Positions 33,242 through 44,633 of a DNA stretch of 64,000 bases are shown one piece after another. The notes below the pieces were generated by a model. The model was not told where the DNA came from, did no database searches, and saw only the letters and a program-made list of their open reading frames with translations. The stretch's first letter is position 1; each line of letters starts with the position of its first letter. The stretch spans positions 2,294,001 to 2,358,000 of the forward strand of contig CM074766.1 in the NCBI GenBank assembly GCA_037355855.1. The letters run 5' to 3'. The stretch comes from Pseudo-nitzschia pungens (taxonomy: Eukaryota; Bacillariophyta; Bacillariophyceae; Bacillariales; Bacillariaceae). The position numbers and the translations under genes were made by a program.

Positions 33242-34911
33242 ATGAGCGGTAACGCAGAACTCGACGAGCAGATCGAACGGCTGAAAAGTGGAAACACACT
33301 GCCCGAAAATGAAATCAAGGCTCTGTGCGAAAAGGTAAGGACCGGGGCTGCGGAGGCTGTTTCTATTGCCTGCGAAATACCTACCATCCCGAGTCTGCGG
33401 CAACGCATCTCTCCGGTGGATGGATGGAATAAATATTCCAGCAGATTGAAACTGGACGTCACGATCCGCGAGTTTTCCAAAGGGTGAAATCATGTCTGAA
33501 GTGCTTTGATATCCTATACCGGGGCAAGCATGTTCCTTTTTGATGTAGAGACAACGCTAACTGACTTTAATTGAATTGCTGCATTGTGCTTGCCGCCACC
33601 GGAAATTGGAACGCATTGAATTGAATTGACTTGCATTGAATTGAATTGTTGTTAATGTTAATGTTGTTACTGTCACTGTCACTGTTGCTGCCGCGGAACG
33701 AACGAATCCATCGCAAATCCTTCCCGCGCCCCCGCGTCCGGCAGGCCAAAGAAATTTTGCAGGAGGAGTCCAACGTCCAGGCCGTAGCGGCTCCCGTCAC
33801 GGTTTGCGGAGATATCCACGGGCAATTCTATGACCTGATGGAACTCTTTCGCATCGGAGGAAACTGTCCGGAAACCAATTATTTGTTAATGGGAGATTAC
33901 GTCGACCGAGGGTATTTTTCGCTGGAGACGGTGACCCTGCTTATAGCCCTGAAGGTTCGGTACCGGAATCGCATCACGATCCTTCGCGGAAACCACGAGA
34001 GTCGCCAGATCACCCAGGTCTACGGGTTTTACGACGAGTGCCTCCGGAAGTACGGGAACGCCAACGTTTGGAAACACTTCACGGACACCTTTGACTACCT
34101 TCCGATGACCGCCGTGATCGCCGATCGCATATTCTGTCTCCACGGAGGGTTGTCTCCGTCGATCGACACCCTGGATCACGCCCGCGATCTCGACAGGGTC
34201 CAGGAGGTTCCGCACGAGGGACCCATGTGCGATTTGGTATGGTCCGATCCAGACGACCGGTACGCATCGAATTTTTTTTTGTAGTTGTGGTTGGGGTGTT
34301 GATTGTGAGAATCATTGCCGGGATTGGTTCGACCGGATTTCTCACGTTGAGTTTCTTTGGTTGGTGGACAATGGCGTCTGTGTTTGTGTTTGTTGTTGTT
34401 TTGTTTTTATTTGATTTGATTTGATTTGATTTGATTTGATTTGATTCTTGCTGCGGTTCCGTGCTGCTGTTGCTGTGACATTCTTGTACTTTGAAAAATA
34501 ATAACAAACGATCCAACAACAATCATCATGGTCATCATCATCACAACCATGCTGCTGATGTTTGCTAGATGCGGATGGGGTATCTCGCCGAGGGGAGCCG
34601 GGTACACCTTTGGACAGGACATCACCGAGCAATTCACCCACATCAACGGCCTCCACTTTATCTCGCGCGCCCACCAGCTCGTCATGGAAGGCTACCAGTG
34701 GCAGCACAACCGGCAGGTCGTGACCGTCTTTTCCGCCCCCAACTATTGTTACCGGTGCGGAAACCAGGCCGCGATCATGGAGGTCGATGATTCCGTCGAC
34801 GGGACTACGAAGGACACCATTCACGACCACTGCAAATTTTCACAATTCGACCCGGCGCCCCGGGACGAAAACTGGCACAAGAGTTCGAGAACGCCCGATT
34901 ACTTTTTGTAA
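33242..34911 (+). CDS. PP2AC: Serine/threonine protein phosphatase 2A catalytic subunit
   Basis: Exons are 33242-33334, 33745-34259 and 34569-34911 (316 residues; the family is about 309). Both introns (410 and 309 nt) have GT-AG borders in phase and restore [15 protein letters not shown] and [17 protein letters not shown]. Metal and catalytic motifs are GDIHGQF, GDYVDRG and RGNHESR, then the later His in LHGGLSP and in the last exon. The C-terminus TPDYFL is the conserved tail whose terminal Leu is methylated and whose Tyr is phosphorylated in PP2A. That tail separates it from PP4 and PP6. It acts with scaffold and B subunits in the cytosol and nucleus. The second intron contains a TTGAT pentamer tract. 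Confidence 0.95.
34414..34445. repeat. (TTGAT)n pentamer tract in PP2A intron 2
   Basis: Six or so TTGAT units inside the 34260-34568 intron. Confidence 0.85.
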
Positions 34912-35361
34912 AGTAATATCTCATTATGATTGATGTAAGCTACACGACTACACTACAGTACGTACTACATACACCGAACGCAACTATAAAACTACTACTA
35001 CAACAACAACAGCAACAACAAACATTGGAATAGAGGTCAAACGAAAAAACAAGTAATACTGGATTCCTGGTTTCATTCATCCCTCATCCCCAAAACCTCC
35101 GCCCGAGAAGTCCGGATCGTAACTTTCTTCCATCGAACGAGAGGAGAATGCTAGATCTATGATCGTTGAACCAACGAACGGCCAACGCTATGCGAAAGAA
35201 TCGAAACGAATCGAATCGATTGAAACTCGGCAACGGTCGAGGGGGAGCGAAAATGCAGCGATGGTGCAAAACTCGAAACATATTCTGTAATTAGATTCTT
35301 ATTTTTACTGTATGTGCGGTATCCTCCGATCCGTTGTCGTCGTCATCATCGTCGTCGACCA
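34912..35361. other. Convergent spacer
   Basis: The 3' flanks of PP2A and the pseudouridine synthase. ACTACTACAACAACA-like low complexity occurs near 34990-35020. No gene is supported. Confidence 0.5.
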
Positions 35362-36852
35362 TCACCTCCGCCGTCTCCTCGTCGTGTTCGACGGTCCGGC
35401 TCCACCCGGCCGTCGCCGCCGTTGTCGTTGTTGTTGCTGTTTTTGCTGTTTCCTGTGGTTGGGTGGTGACCCGGCGGGAGACAGGGGGGGAAGCTCCCTC
35501 GGGTTCCAATCGAGAAACCGTTGCACCTCGTGGTCTGTCAACACGCGCCACTCTCCTTCTGTGGGTGTCAATGACCCGTCGAATAGCATGATACACGATA
35601 AGTAATATCATCAACACGAATGCGCAAGGAGGAAAAAACAGATTGGGAACGCAAGACTATGTACATCGATGGTGTAGCAGAGCTGCGTTGTCTCTGTGAA
35701 TGCCGCCATCGTCACGGGTCAAACCCGGCCGACAGAAATATTTCACACAGGCAGGCACATACATACATACATAAACACACATACATACATACACGCACAC
35801 GCACACACACACGCACTCGTGTTTTGGTTCTTACCATCCACTCCCTCCAGCGTCAGGTGCCGCCCGATGCGGGTGCGCCGGAGCTTCATGACGCCCGATC
35901 CGATCGCGTGAAACATTTTTCGAACCTGCCGGTTCTTGCCCTCGCCGATCGTGACGGATACCAGAGTGGACTTGCGGTTGGGATGGTCGAGGATTCTCAG
36001 GTCGTCCCTCTCGGGGAGCGGCCGGGTGACGCCGTCTTTTCCGATGTTTACCCCGCGCCGGAGGGGTTCCAGGGATTCCTCGGTGTGGTGCCCCATGATC
36101 AGGGCCTCGTAGGTCTTGCGGATGATGGAGGGTTTCGATGGCGACGTTGTCGGTGCCGTTGTCGTGGAGTCCGCGGAAGCATCCGTGTTGTAGCGTTCGT
36201 GTTCCTGCGTTTTGGAATTGGGATTGGTCACGTGGTGGACCAATCTCCCGTCGTTGGTCAAGAGAAGCAGACCCGTGGTGTCGGCATCGAGTCTGCCAAT
36301 GGCGTGCAGCTTGGAACGGATGCCCGTTGCTCTTTCGAACGAAACGGGTGGGTTTCCGCCGTTCTTGGGGTCCTCAGCGATTGTGTTTTTCGGCAGAAAT
36401 CCCCTCATGCTCTGAACATCGTCGTACACGGTTCCGCGAGCGTCTTGGGATTCGTGCGACGTAATGAGGTTTGCGGGTTTGTTGTAAAGAATGACAACTG
36501 TTTTTTCGGTGTCTCGCTCCGACCACGGCGCGGTGGGTTCTGACCGCGCCCCGGTCCTTCTCGTCGTTGCCGTCGTCCTCCTCCTCGAGATTGTGTCGGA
36601 TCTGCCGCTGTCGCTGTCGATGCTGCTGCCGCTGCCGCCGTTGTTGCGAGTCCCCGCGCGCGTACGCCGAGACGATAAGGATCCCGTCCTGCGATTTCCG
36701 CGGTTCGGTGCGGAAAGGCCGTCGGCAAATCGAACCGTTGCAGAGTCGTGCATCGCGAGGAGGACCCACGACGCGCACACAATGAGTTTCTTCCACGAAG
36801 GGTGCTTGCCACTGCGGTCGATAGCAGAAGCATAATCAGAAACGCACGCCAT
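35362..36852 (-). CDS. RsuA/RluB-type pseudouridine synthase
   Basis: Exons are 36852-35835 and 35558-35362 (405 residues). The catalytic block is HAIGRLDADTTGLLLLTNDG, with the active Asp in RLD. It is preceded by VVILYNKPANLITSH and followed by KTYEALIMGH and GKNRQVRKMFHAIG, the standard order of the RsuA family, which modifies rRNA. Splicing joins LEGVD to EGEWRVLTDHEV, which restores the conserved C-terminal strand. There is no S4 domain; about 110 residues of Ser/Arg-rich sequence with a hydrophobic stretch (KKLIVCASWVLLAMH) precede the core. This suggests an organelle presequence, as expected for a bacterial-type enzyme. The 276-nt intron is full of CA and TACA repeats. The tail after SPAGSPPNH is Gln/Arg-rich. 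Confidence 0.85.
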
Positions 36853-37670
36853 CACGAATTGTTTCGCAAAAAAGTCGGAAGCAAAACAACATCCAACCCG
36901 AGAAAATCCTTCGGTTCTATCGTCCGAGTTGGTTTCGACAGTATTCCTGTGGTTTGATCGGTGTAAACTGCGCGTGAGATTGGCTTCGTGTTGTACTTAA
37001 AGCATCGTCGTCGGATACTATTTACTTTCGTTGAGAAGATGAGGATTGATTCATGATTTTGATTTTGATTGATTGATTGTTGATGATGATGAGAGGAATA
37101 AAAAATAAAAATGGCGTCGACTGTTTTTTGTTGGAATGTCAAAAATGAGAAATGAGTGCCTGATCATCAGCCTGTCATCAGCCTGTCATCCAGCCATCAG
37201 AAAAATAAAGACGTAATAAATGACCCGTGGTTGAACTCCAATCAATACATATCATCATATGATACGTATCGTATCAGTCCAAGGTACAAGTTGCCCCACT
37301 CATTTGCCTTTTGTTCTCTTCGCCTTGGTACTTTTTTGTCTGGCCGTCACACCCGAATAGATCGAAACGACAAGTCAATCATCTCAACAATCAAAATCAA
37401 AAAAGCAATCGCATGGAAAATTCGAAGACGATCCACCCATCAAATCGGTTGAGTAAGAGGCTGCACGACAAGTACACGTACAAGTAAACGTTAAGGTTTA
37501 CTCGTATCAAAAATCAGTTTGCCAGAATCGAAAAAACTGTACCCTTCTGTCAGAATCAAAACAACAACAGCAACAACAACAACAAATTGTTTTTTTTGTT
37601 TCGATATCCGGTCCTTGCAACGAAAGACTTCGATTCTTGAGTGCTTCTTTTCCTTATCAATTGGAGGACA
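36853..37670. other. Divergent spacer
   Basis: Between the pseudouridine synthase and the MBL-like gene. It has a GATGATGATGAG tract near 37080 and repeated CATCAGCCTGTCATCAGCC near 37166-37200. No gene is supported. Confidence 0.5.
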
Positions 37671-39386
37671 ATGCGTCAAACAATATCAATAGCAGACTCT
37701 CAACAAAAAACAATCGTCATGTCGAAACCCCCAAAATCGACATTTCGAATCATCTCTGCATACTACCTGGTCGTCGTCGCAGCGACGATCCTGATTCGGA
37801 TTCCCTCATCGTTGTCTTGGTCGCAGTTTTCGACACTTTCCACGACGCGCGGCAAGTCTTCCTTGACTCGGTTCGGTAGGACCAAGGCATGCGCTCCGAT
37901 TTGCGCCAGGGGCAACGACGACGACGACGACGAAATCCCCTCGATGGATTGGTTGACCGATGGCTTGAGCGCGCCGGAACAAGCATCCCGGGAACGATCC
38001 GCGGGAAGAAACGAGTACAGCGACGAAGCCATGGCCGACCTGAGCACCTCGCCGTACCTGGAGGAACACAGCGTCGACGGAGACCTGGGGGACGTCCCGA
38101 TTCCGACGACCGGATTGTCGGTTTCGGACGAAATGGGAAAGGCCCAAAAGGATCGATTCTACAGCCAGCTCGTTCCGATCACCGGGTTGGGCAAGGGCGT
38201 CAAGGCGGTTCGAATCCTCTCGTCGACCACCGTTGGAGCGTACGAGGCCGTTCGATACCTGGTCCGACTCAATCGAAAAGAGGAAGAGGAGGACGACACC
38301 GACCTGGGTCTGGACTTTGAAAAACTCGACCTCGAGATGTATCTCGACAATGGCAATGACAATGAAAACGACAAAAATAACGACGCAACCGAATCCCCGT
38401 CTCCGGAAGAAACAGCTTCGTCCGAGTCGGAGCAACAAACGGACGATTTTGTCATGGTGGATGTTCCACCGTTTTCGGACAAGCTGCGGAACGAGATGAA
38501 ATCTCTCATGGGACCCAACGGTCGTCTGTCTGCGATTCTCGTCACGAGCCAGGAATGCATTCACTACGACGAGGCTCCCGGTGTCTTTTCGGTTCGCAAG
38601 GCCGACCTGGCGAAATGGAAACGGGCGTTCCCGGACGCGGCGACCGTCGCTTACCGAATGGACATTCCGAGGGACTGTCGCGAATTCATCACGCAGCGCC
38701 TGGACGGCTACGGACCGTGGGCCATGGTCGAAGAACCAGACGAACCAACAGCAACAGCAACCACCGGAGAAACAATCGACAACACCGGTTGCGTATTCCG
38801 AGAATCGGGCCTTCCGTTCACCGTGAACGAGTGGGACCCCGAGATGGCGCAAGACATTATGACCGGAAAACGAAAACCTCCGGGCGAAGAGGAAGGAAAC
38901 GAATACGGCATCGACGATAACAACGACGATTCGGTGATCGAATTGGACGCCAACGGCCGGTTCACCCCCGACACGATACGCGCCAACGAAGAGGGGAAAC
39001 GAGTCCTGGCCGTGTACACACCCGGCCGAACGTTTGGAAGCATGACGTACGTCTTTCCGGAACTCAAACTCTGCGCGTCGGGATTTTCCCTGCCGCTGGA
39101 GGACTCGAGAGACGAGGAACACACGGGGATGGACGCTCCCGGTCCGGCGCTCGACCACAGGGGCTACATCACCACCAGCAAGGCGGGAATGACGCGCCAG
39201 ATCGAGTCCGCCAGGGAACTCATCGAGAACTACGCCGATCGATTCGAGATCCTGCTGACCGCCCGGGGAGATCCGTTCTACTTCGAGGGAGACGCCGCGG
39301 ACCGTCGCGAAACGTTGCTGGAGATCATGGGTCAGTACGAAAAACTGGGAAAGATTTACGAGCAATTGGGAATCTCGGGCTACTAG
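37671..39386 (+). CDS. Plastid- or ER-targeted protein with degenerate metallo-beta-lactamase-like fold
   Basis: This is a 571-residue single-exon protein. A second ATG at 37719 (MSKPPKSTFRIIS) sits directly before a hydrophobic segment (YLVVVAATILIRI), so targeting through the ER is likely. The middle is acidic. The C-terminal 300 residues resemble an MBL fold. ILVTSQECIHYDEAPG lies where active enzymes have THxHxDH. VLAVYTPGRTFGSMTYVFPE matches the HTPGHTPGS-type strand-turn. ASGFSLPLED lies where the metal-binding FTGDxL block is expected. The metal-binding His and Asp residues are largely missing, so hydrolase activity is doubtful. The fold assignment is inference from motif spacing. Confidence 0.6.
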   Translation: MRQTISIADSQQKTIVMSKPPKSTFRIISAYYLVVVAATILIRIPSSLSWSQFSTLSTTRGKSSLTRFGRTKACAPICARGNDDDDDEIPSMDWLTDGLSAPEQASRERSAGRNEYSDEAMADLSTSPYLEEHSVDGDLGDVPIPTTGLSVSDEMGKAQKDRFYSQLVPITGLGKGVKAVRILSSTTVGAYEAVRYLVRLNRKEEEEDDTDLGLDFEKLDLEMYLDNGNDNENDKNNDATESPSPEETASSESEQQTDDFVMVDVPPFSDKLRNEMKSLMGPNGRLSAILVTSQECIHYDEAPGVFSVRKADLAKWKRAFPDAATVAYRMDIPRDCREFITQRLDGYGPWAMVEEPDEPTATATTGETIDNTGCVFRESGLPFTVNEWDPEMAQDIMTGKRKPPGEEEGNEYGIDDNNDDSVIELDANGRFTPDTIRANEEGKRVLAVYTPGRTFGSMTYVFPELKLCASGFSLPLEDSRDEEHTGMDAPGPALDHRGYITTSKAGMTRQIESARELIENYADRFEILLTARGDPFYFEGDAADRRETLLEIMGQYEKLGKIYEQLGISGY

Positions 39387-39430
39387 CCGAACGAGTACTA
39401 CTAGGTGTAGCAGTGCAGTACAGTACGTAC

Positions 39431-39575
39431 ATGATCATTGCCAAGATATATTCGATCGTCGTCGATGACTGCGATATGTTGTCGTAGTGCAATTCCGTCC
39501 TCTAGCAGGATCATTGCCAAGATTTTCGATCGTCGATGACAACGATATGTTTATTTAGTGCGATTCCGTCCTCGA
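39431..39575. repeat. Direct duplication of about 75 bp in a convergent 3' spacer
   Basis: Two imperfect copies start near 39431 and 39509 and share GATCATTGCCAAGAT, TCGATCGTC, CGATATGTT and ATTCCGTCCTC in the same order. They lie between the 3' ends of the MBL-like and nucleoredoxin genes. Confidence 0.8.
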
Positions 39576-39705
39576 ATCGTACGGACCAAAAAGTTGTTGG
39601 AGCGTTGGTATCGAGTAAAATCTAATAGAATGCATGTTTTCTATACTAGTTGATATTTATTCTTTATTAGAACATCCACTATGGATGAAGTCGCATACAA
39701 AAACT

Positions 39706-40647
39706 CTATTTCTTCCCTCTTCCAAAAACACCCAGCACTTTTTGCACTAGTTTCGATTTGATGGTATCGATTTGGAGCTTGACCATCATGCGGAGACTGC
39801 GGGGCACGAGGGTGTTGTACAGCTGGGAAACGGGATTTCTCCACGGGAAGCCGATGCCGGCTCGGTCGGCGGGGATCTTGTTTCGGGCGTCCGTGGTGAT
39901 GGTCTGGCCCAGGTCGTCCACCAGAACGACGGTCGGGATGCCCTTCACTCCGTACTTCTCGCTCAATCGCTGCCCTCGTTCGCCCGCGGCTTCCTGGAGG
40001 GGAAGCGCCAGCCAGGGCATCTTCGCGAAGTACTGGTAGTGCGAGTTCGCGTCCCGGCAGCGAGAAATCAGCACGATCTCGAACTTGTCCTTTTGCCCGC
40101 GTCTCTTGTTCATTTTCTCGTAAAACGAAGCGAGTTCCGGAGTGAATTGTCGGCAGGGTCCGCACCTTTTTTTGGGGGGAATGGGAATGGATGCGATGTT
40201 GGAGAGGTCGACAATCCGTGTGAGGGACGCGCGACGAGACACAAAAAAACGCCAGAAAGGACGAACGTCCAAAGAATCCTGGCAATGCATGATAGATAAT
40301 AATATCGTATGAATGTCACCCTCATTTTTCCGACGCTACAGAACTCACCAATCCGCGCTAAAATAGAGACCGACGACTTTTTTGCCCGCGAGGGCCTCGT
40401 TGGTGTAGTGTTCCATGACCTGGGCGGTCCCGTCGCCGTTGATTTTCAGGGATTCCAATTTTGTTCCCAGCAGATCGATCAACGGCCCCGACTGCACGGG
40501 CTCCGCGGCTTCCGTCTCTTGGGCCGTCGTCTCGTCGGTGGCTTCGTCGGCGGAAGGAAGGGTCGCTTCTTCGCACACCACGGCGTGCTTTCCGGCAAGA
40601 AACACCAATCCGAGGATCAGGTTCCATAGGGTGATTGAGATCTTCAT
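39706..40647 (-). CDS. Secretory nucleoredoxin/tryparedoxin-like thioredoxin
   Basis: Exons are 40647-40349 and 40165-39706 (252 residues), with a 183-nt GT-AG intron. The start ATG opens a signal peptide (MKISITLWNLILGLVFLAG). The intron splits the Trp codon of the active site, TG|G, and splicing gives [20 protein letters not shown]. Downstream are the typical nucleoredoxin strand EIVLISRCRDANSHYQYF, the cis-Pro loop KGIPTVVLVD and a short basic C-terminus. It should reduce or isomerise disulfides in the ER or beyond. No KDEL-type retention signal is seen. Residues 25-80 are Glu/Thr-rich and lack a domain. Confidence 0.9.
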
Positions 40648-41337
40648 GTTCTTTCAGTGCTCTGCTGCGCGGATGTAGGACCTGTGGACGAACAAACGAT
40701 TCGAAATAATGGAACAGAGGAGGGAGTCTTTCAGTGGTATCGAAGAGCGCGATTGGTGATACGACTACCGAATGTGGTCCGTCAGTGGTAGCAGTTGTCG
40801 CCTGTTGGAAATTTCTGGAAACTCGACCGCATGCAGTCTCTTCCTTCGCGAAACAAACCAGCTGCTACCGGTAGACCCAGTATCGACTTACAGAAATCGG
40901 TGGAAGAATGGTGGTAAACTCGATGCCATTCAACACGTATCGATAGTCGATATTGACGAATGATTGATTGATTGATTCCAATCATGAAGGTCAGCTAACA
41001 ATCGTACAAAGCACCGAAACCACAATCACCAATCACTCCACATGTTGAAAAATCGATACGAATCAATCTAACGCAACGAACGAACACATCAGTTTCCAAC
41101 CCAAAAATACTGCGATCGGTATTATGCTGTTGTTAGAGCACCACGTGGAACCTATCACACTTGTCGTCTGGCCTCAGTCCCGTTGGATGAGTATCCCCAA
41201 AAATAAAAGCGATCGGCCGCGAATCTCATCGTCCGAGTCGCGACGGAAGACGAAAGATCTGCGATCCCCTCGTGATGTCAGCAGGAACTTCGGAACACCG
41301 AAAGTTGAAAGTCGCGAATGCATGACAAGCGCGATAC
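40648..41337. other. Upstream spacer, left flank of the retrotransposon
   Basis: It ends at the element insertion point. Open frames at 40772-40963 and 41124-41345 have no recognisable product. The second would read on in frame into 50327 and beyond if the element were absent. Confidence 0.5.
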
Positions 41338-42259
41338 TGCGTTGATATTGCTCGTCAGCAATCTTCGTAGAACTTCTTCGTAGAACTTAATCGACTCGTA
41401 GATAAATCTACTTGTACTGGTCTGTAAATAGGGGAAAGCCTTAACAATAACAATACATAAAGTCCTGGCAAATCGTGAGTCTACAGTGGACCATTCAAGG
41501 TCTATTGCATACACTTAGGCAATACAAGGCACTTCCCTAGAGGTACATCGGAATCGGTCGTAAGGGAGGGCATGATAGGTGTGTTTATTTTAGAGCATAA
41601 AGAAAAGAGTGAAAGGAGCTGAGCCAAAGCGCTCAGCTCTGTATCGTGACAGCACTCCGATAACTCGTATAATAACAGAGCTCTGTAGCTCTGGTACTGT
41701 ATTCTACGGGTAGCGAATCGGAGTATCGCTTAATTAGATCGAATCGTGCGCTAGCGCTAGCTCGCTTATGCTAGCGCGTTGGGTAACTGTTTGGGCCGGG
41801 TATCCGGTCATGGTACATATTATACACCAATGACCCGACCCCGGCGGTAGCATCATATCTTAGCATTGGTATCATGGTAGGTTAGCATCTTCCAGTATCT
41901 CGTAGCCTTAGCAACCCTAACCCTGTAGCATTTAGCTACACCATAACAGGTGCTTTACTCGGGGTACGTACGATTGGTACAAATCGTACGCGGCGACCCT
42001 AGTAAACTCTGCTAGCATCCATACTAAACAGGATAGGCCTGCTGCTAAGCCTGTTGCTAAACTTGCTGCTAAGCCTGTTGCTAAGCCTGTTGCTGAGCCT
42101 GTTGCTGAGCCTGTATGCTAGCAATTAGCACACAGCTCTAGCATTCAGCTCAGCACCTGTTAGTCAGTTACTGGAGGCTGCTGACTGTAGCCCCAGTACA
42201 TTCTTCTACACAGGAGCCCTACTAGCACAGATCATAGCACCACCATGAATATCTTCATA
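41338..42259 (-). repeat. 3' LTR of the copia element
   Basis: It is 922 bp and identical by eye to 49401-50322. It contains a GCTGCTAAGCCTGTT-type tandem tract near 42045-42115 and CTAGCGCTAGC palindromes near 41750-41780. The outer end is TG/CA if the terminal TA is excluded. Confidence 0.92.
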
Positions 42260-42819
42260 GTCCCCGTGATTCATACCAGTGGTCCTGTATGAGCAACTGA
42301 GCAACTATACCAGTCCCCGGAAACAGATACTCCCAGGAGGACACCAATACTCTTGCTTGTTGTACCAGGACACTTGGATGGATCATAACAGAATTCAGGG
42401 TTGTATCCATATCACTTGTCAGAGGTCAAACTGCACCAAATATTGCAATTCTTCTATCAGAGGCCCGGCCGATTTATGGTAGAAAAAAAAGGGGGTTGGA
42501 CCACAGGACGTTTTGCCCTTGGTCCGATTCCTTGACACATACAAGGACAGATCAATCAGCCTATTGTCTTTCAAGTTTATAGTCCCCGGAACCGGTGTAC
42601 CGGAGACTCCCAACATATAACATATAATCGAAGGTCAGATCGAATCCGAATCAAAGCGTTCGGATTAAGGTTGCATCCGAAAAACAGATTGCGTTCGAAA
42701 TCGAAGCGTTTGGACAATCCGAAATCAAAGTTATGGTCCCCGGGACCGTTGAAATAACAGATCGCGTCCACACTGCTTGCCAGAGATAAAAGTACCTCAA
42801 ATAATGCAGCTGGAGCAAT

Positions 42820-43089
42820 TTACCACATGCATCGAGCGCAATGGTCTTTCAGAGCCGGACCATTCAGCAACTTAGTGAATAAATCAGCAATGTTGCTCTC
42901 GCCTGGTTCCTTCGCGACACAGAATTGTTCCAGCAGCAATAGCCTCACGCTCCTCGTGGTAGGCAACACTGTTGTGCTTTTTGTTGCATGGACTCTTCGG
43001 TCTTGTAACGGTCTTCGCCACAATCTCATAGCCTGGTAGGACCACTGTAATACAAGATACCGATCCAAATCCAAAGAAATAACAAGCAA
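42820..43089 (-). pseudogene. Copia RNase H C-terminal fragment
   Basis: The frame ends with FCVAKEPGESNIADLFTKLLNG, the conserved end of copia polyproteins. It lies about 560 bp before the 3' LTR, where the pol end belongs. The N-terminal part of the open frame is not RNase H-like. It is separated by over 4 kb from the start of RNase H at about 47560. Confidence 0.75.
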
Positions 43090-44426
43090 CTCATGCTCTG
43101 TGTCCCCGGAATAAAGATTTCCGGTTCAATAACTAGATCAAAGGGACTTGGTACTCGCATGGATCATACAATAGATCACAGTTGTACCACACCGGTCCCC
43201 GAACTGGCTGCTGACAGTTCATTCATCGTGGTTAACATAACTCAGCTGAGAGGTCCAGCTGTCCTTGTGCATCCGCTGTTCGTACAGCTCCTGTCCTGCT
43301 TGGGCATAATTCCAGATCCGAAGCGCTGCTTCCTGGTCCGTTCGTTCCCGGAACAGTATAACTGCCACTGTTCCACTCGGTCTCCGTAGAAACACTTGTT
43401 GTCGTAGATCCAAAACGCGTTGCTCCTGCAACTCGATCGTTGGTTCGGTTGTCAATTTCGTTTGATCATGAGCAAGCTCTCCAACACGGAACCATTCCAA
43501 TAGTCTGCATGGGATCGCTTGTCACTTCTTGGTATCAATCCAAATCATCGCTGCTCCTGTAAGGCTGTCGTCGGAACCTGATTCGTAGATCGAATAATAT
43601 CGAATCACGCCACTCCTGTAGCACAGTCATCGGAACGGCAGCTCCTGATTCGTGGATCATATATTCCAAACCATGCTGCTCCTGTAACAGGACGACCGGT
43701 TCAATCGTTTGGTTGTCCCCGGAACAGCAGTTCTGTATTCACAGTATCGAACATAACAATTTTTGATGCCACAGTTCCAATACTGGTCTCTGGACTGAAT
43801 AGTTCGGTCCTTGATATATACATTCAATCGACAGTAGCAGTTAGCGTCGTTTAAAGTACGTCGTACACTGCTGAGATAGCGCCGTTCAAAATACGTCAGG
43901 CACGGGCGTATTCAATCGGTCGTGGCAATCAGCATCATCCGTAGTGGAGTAACTGAAATACATCCAATTAGTCACGGCAATCAGCATCATCCGAAGTCCC
44001 TGAGGCACTGTTAGGTCATACATTATGTGCTCGCCTAGCTGCCTGTCTCGTGTCCACTTCGATGCTGTTTGTAATTATCTGTTCCATGCAAAACTGTTGC
44101 GTCGTAACACTTCAGCCTCAACTTCAATGCTGTTGTTGTTTGCAATCTTCTGTTCTGTGCGCAACGCCGCTATCTTTCATGTTGCACGCGACTCCGTTGC
44201 GCTTCCATTGTTCAGCCTACTAGTATTCAATCTGTAACAGGGACAGCATGTCCCCGTATCAGTATCATTCCACATATACAGGCTTGATTCTTGCAAGGCT
44301 CATACTTGGATAAATCACTGTTTAGTTCACTTGCGGCGGATCCAACCATATGAGCGTACGCATGCTTTGTTGTAGCGTCGGCGCTCCACCTCTAACAGAG
44401 ACCACACGTCCCTGTAGCTGGAGCGC

Positions 44427-44633
44427 TTACGCTAGTCTAAGCGTCCTGGTAAGCGGAGCACTGTCAGCATTCAGGTTGGTTGCATCCCGCCATGGTCTTG
44501 CAGCGGCAGTGAGCCACAGCTCTGTGTCTAGACGAATCTTGTTGGACGCGGTGCTTGCTTTGACAGCTCGTTCCTTGGTGACTGCCGTCTCATCTTTTTC
44601 ATGATCTATGATCTCATCCAGTAGAGTGAACAT
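44427..44633 (-). pseudogene. Possible copia integrase-RT linker fragment
   Basis: The sequence EIIDHEKDETAVTKE resembles the linker that precedes reverse transcriptase in diatom copia polyproteins. In this element it lies downstream of the RT/RNase H fragment, so the order is reversed relative to a normal pol gene. The match is short. Confidence 0.4.

Noticed and set aside
37806..39365. Long antisense open frame of about 519 codons opposite the MBL-like gene
   Set aside because: It mirrors the sense gene, has skewed composition and no domain; GC-rich third positions produce such antisense openness.
41124..41345. Independent 73-codon gene left of the retroelement
   Set aside because: Basic, low-conservation composition; its end lies in the LTR, so it is noted only as part of the empty-site observation.
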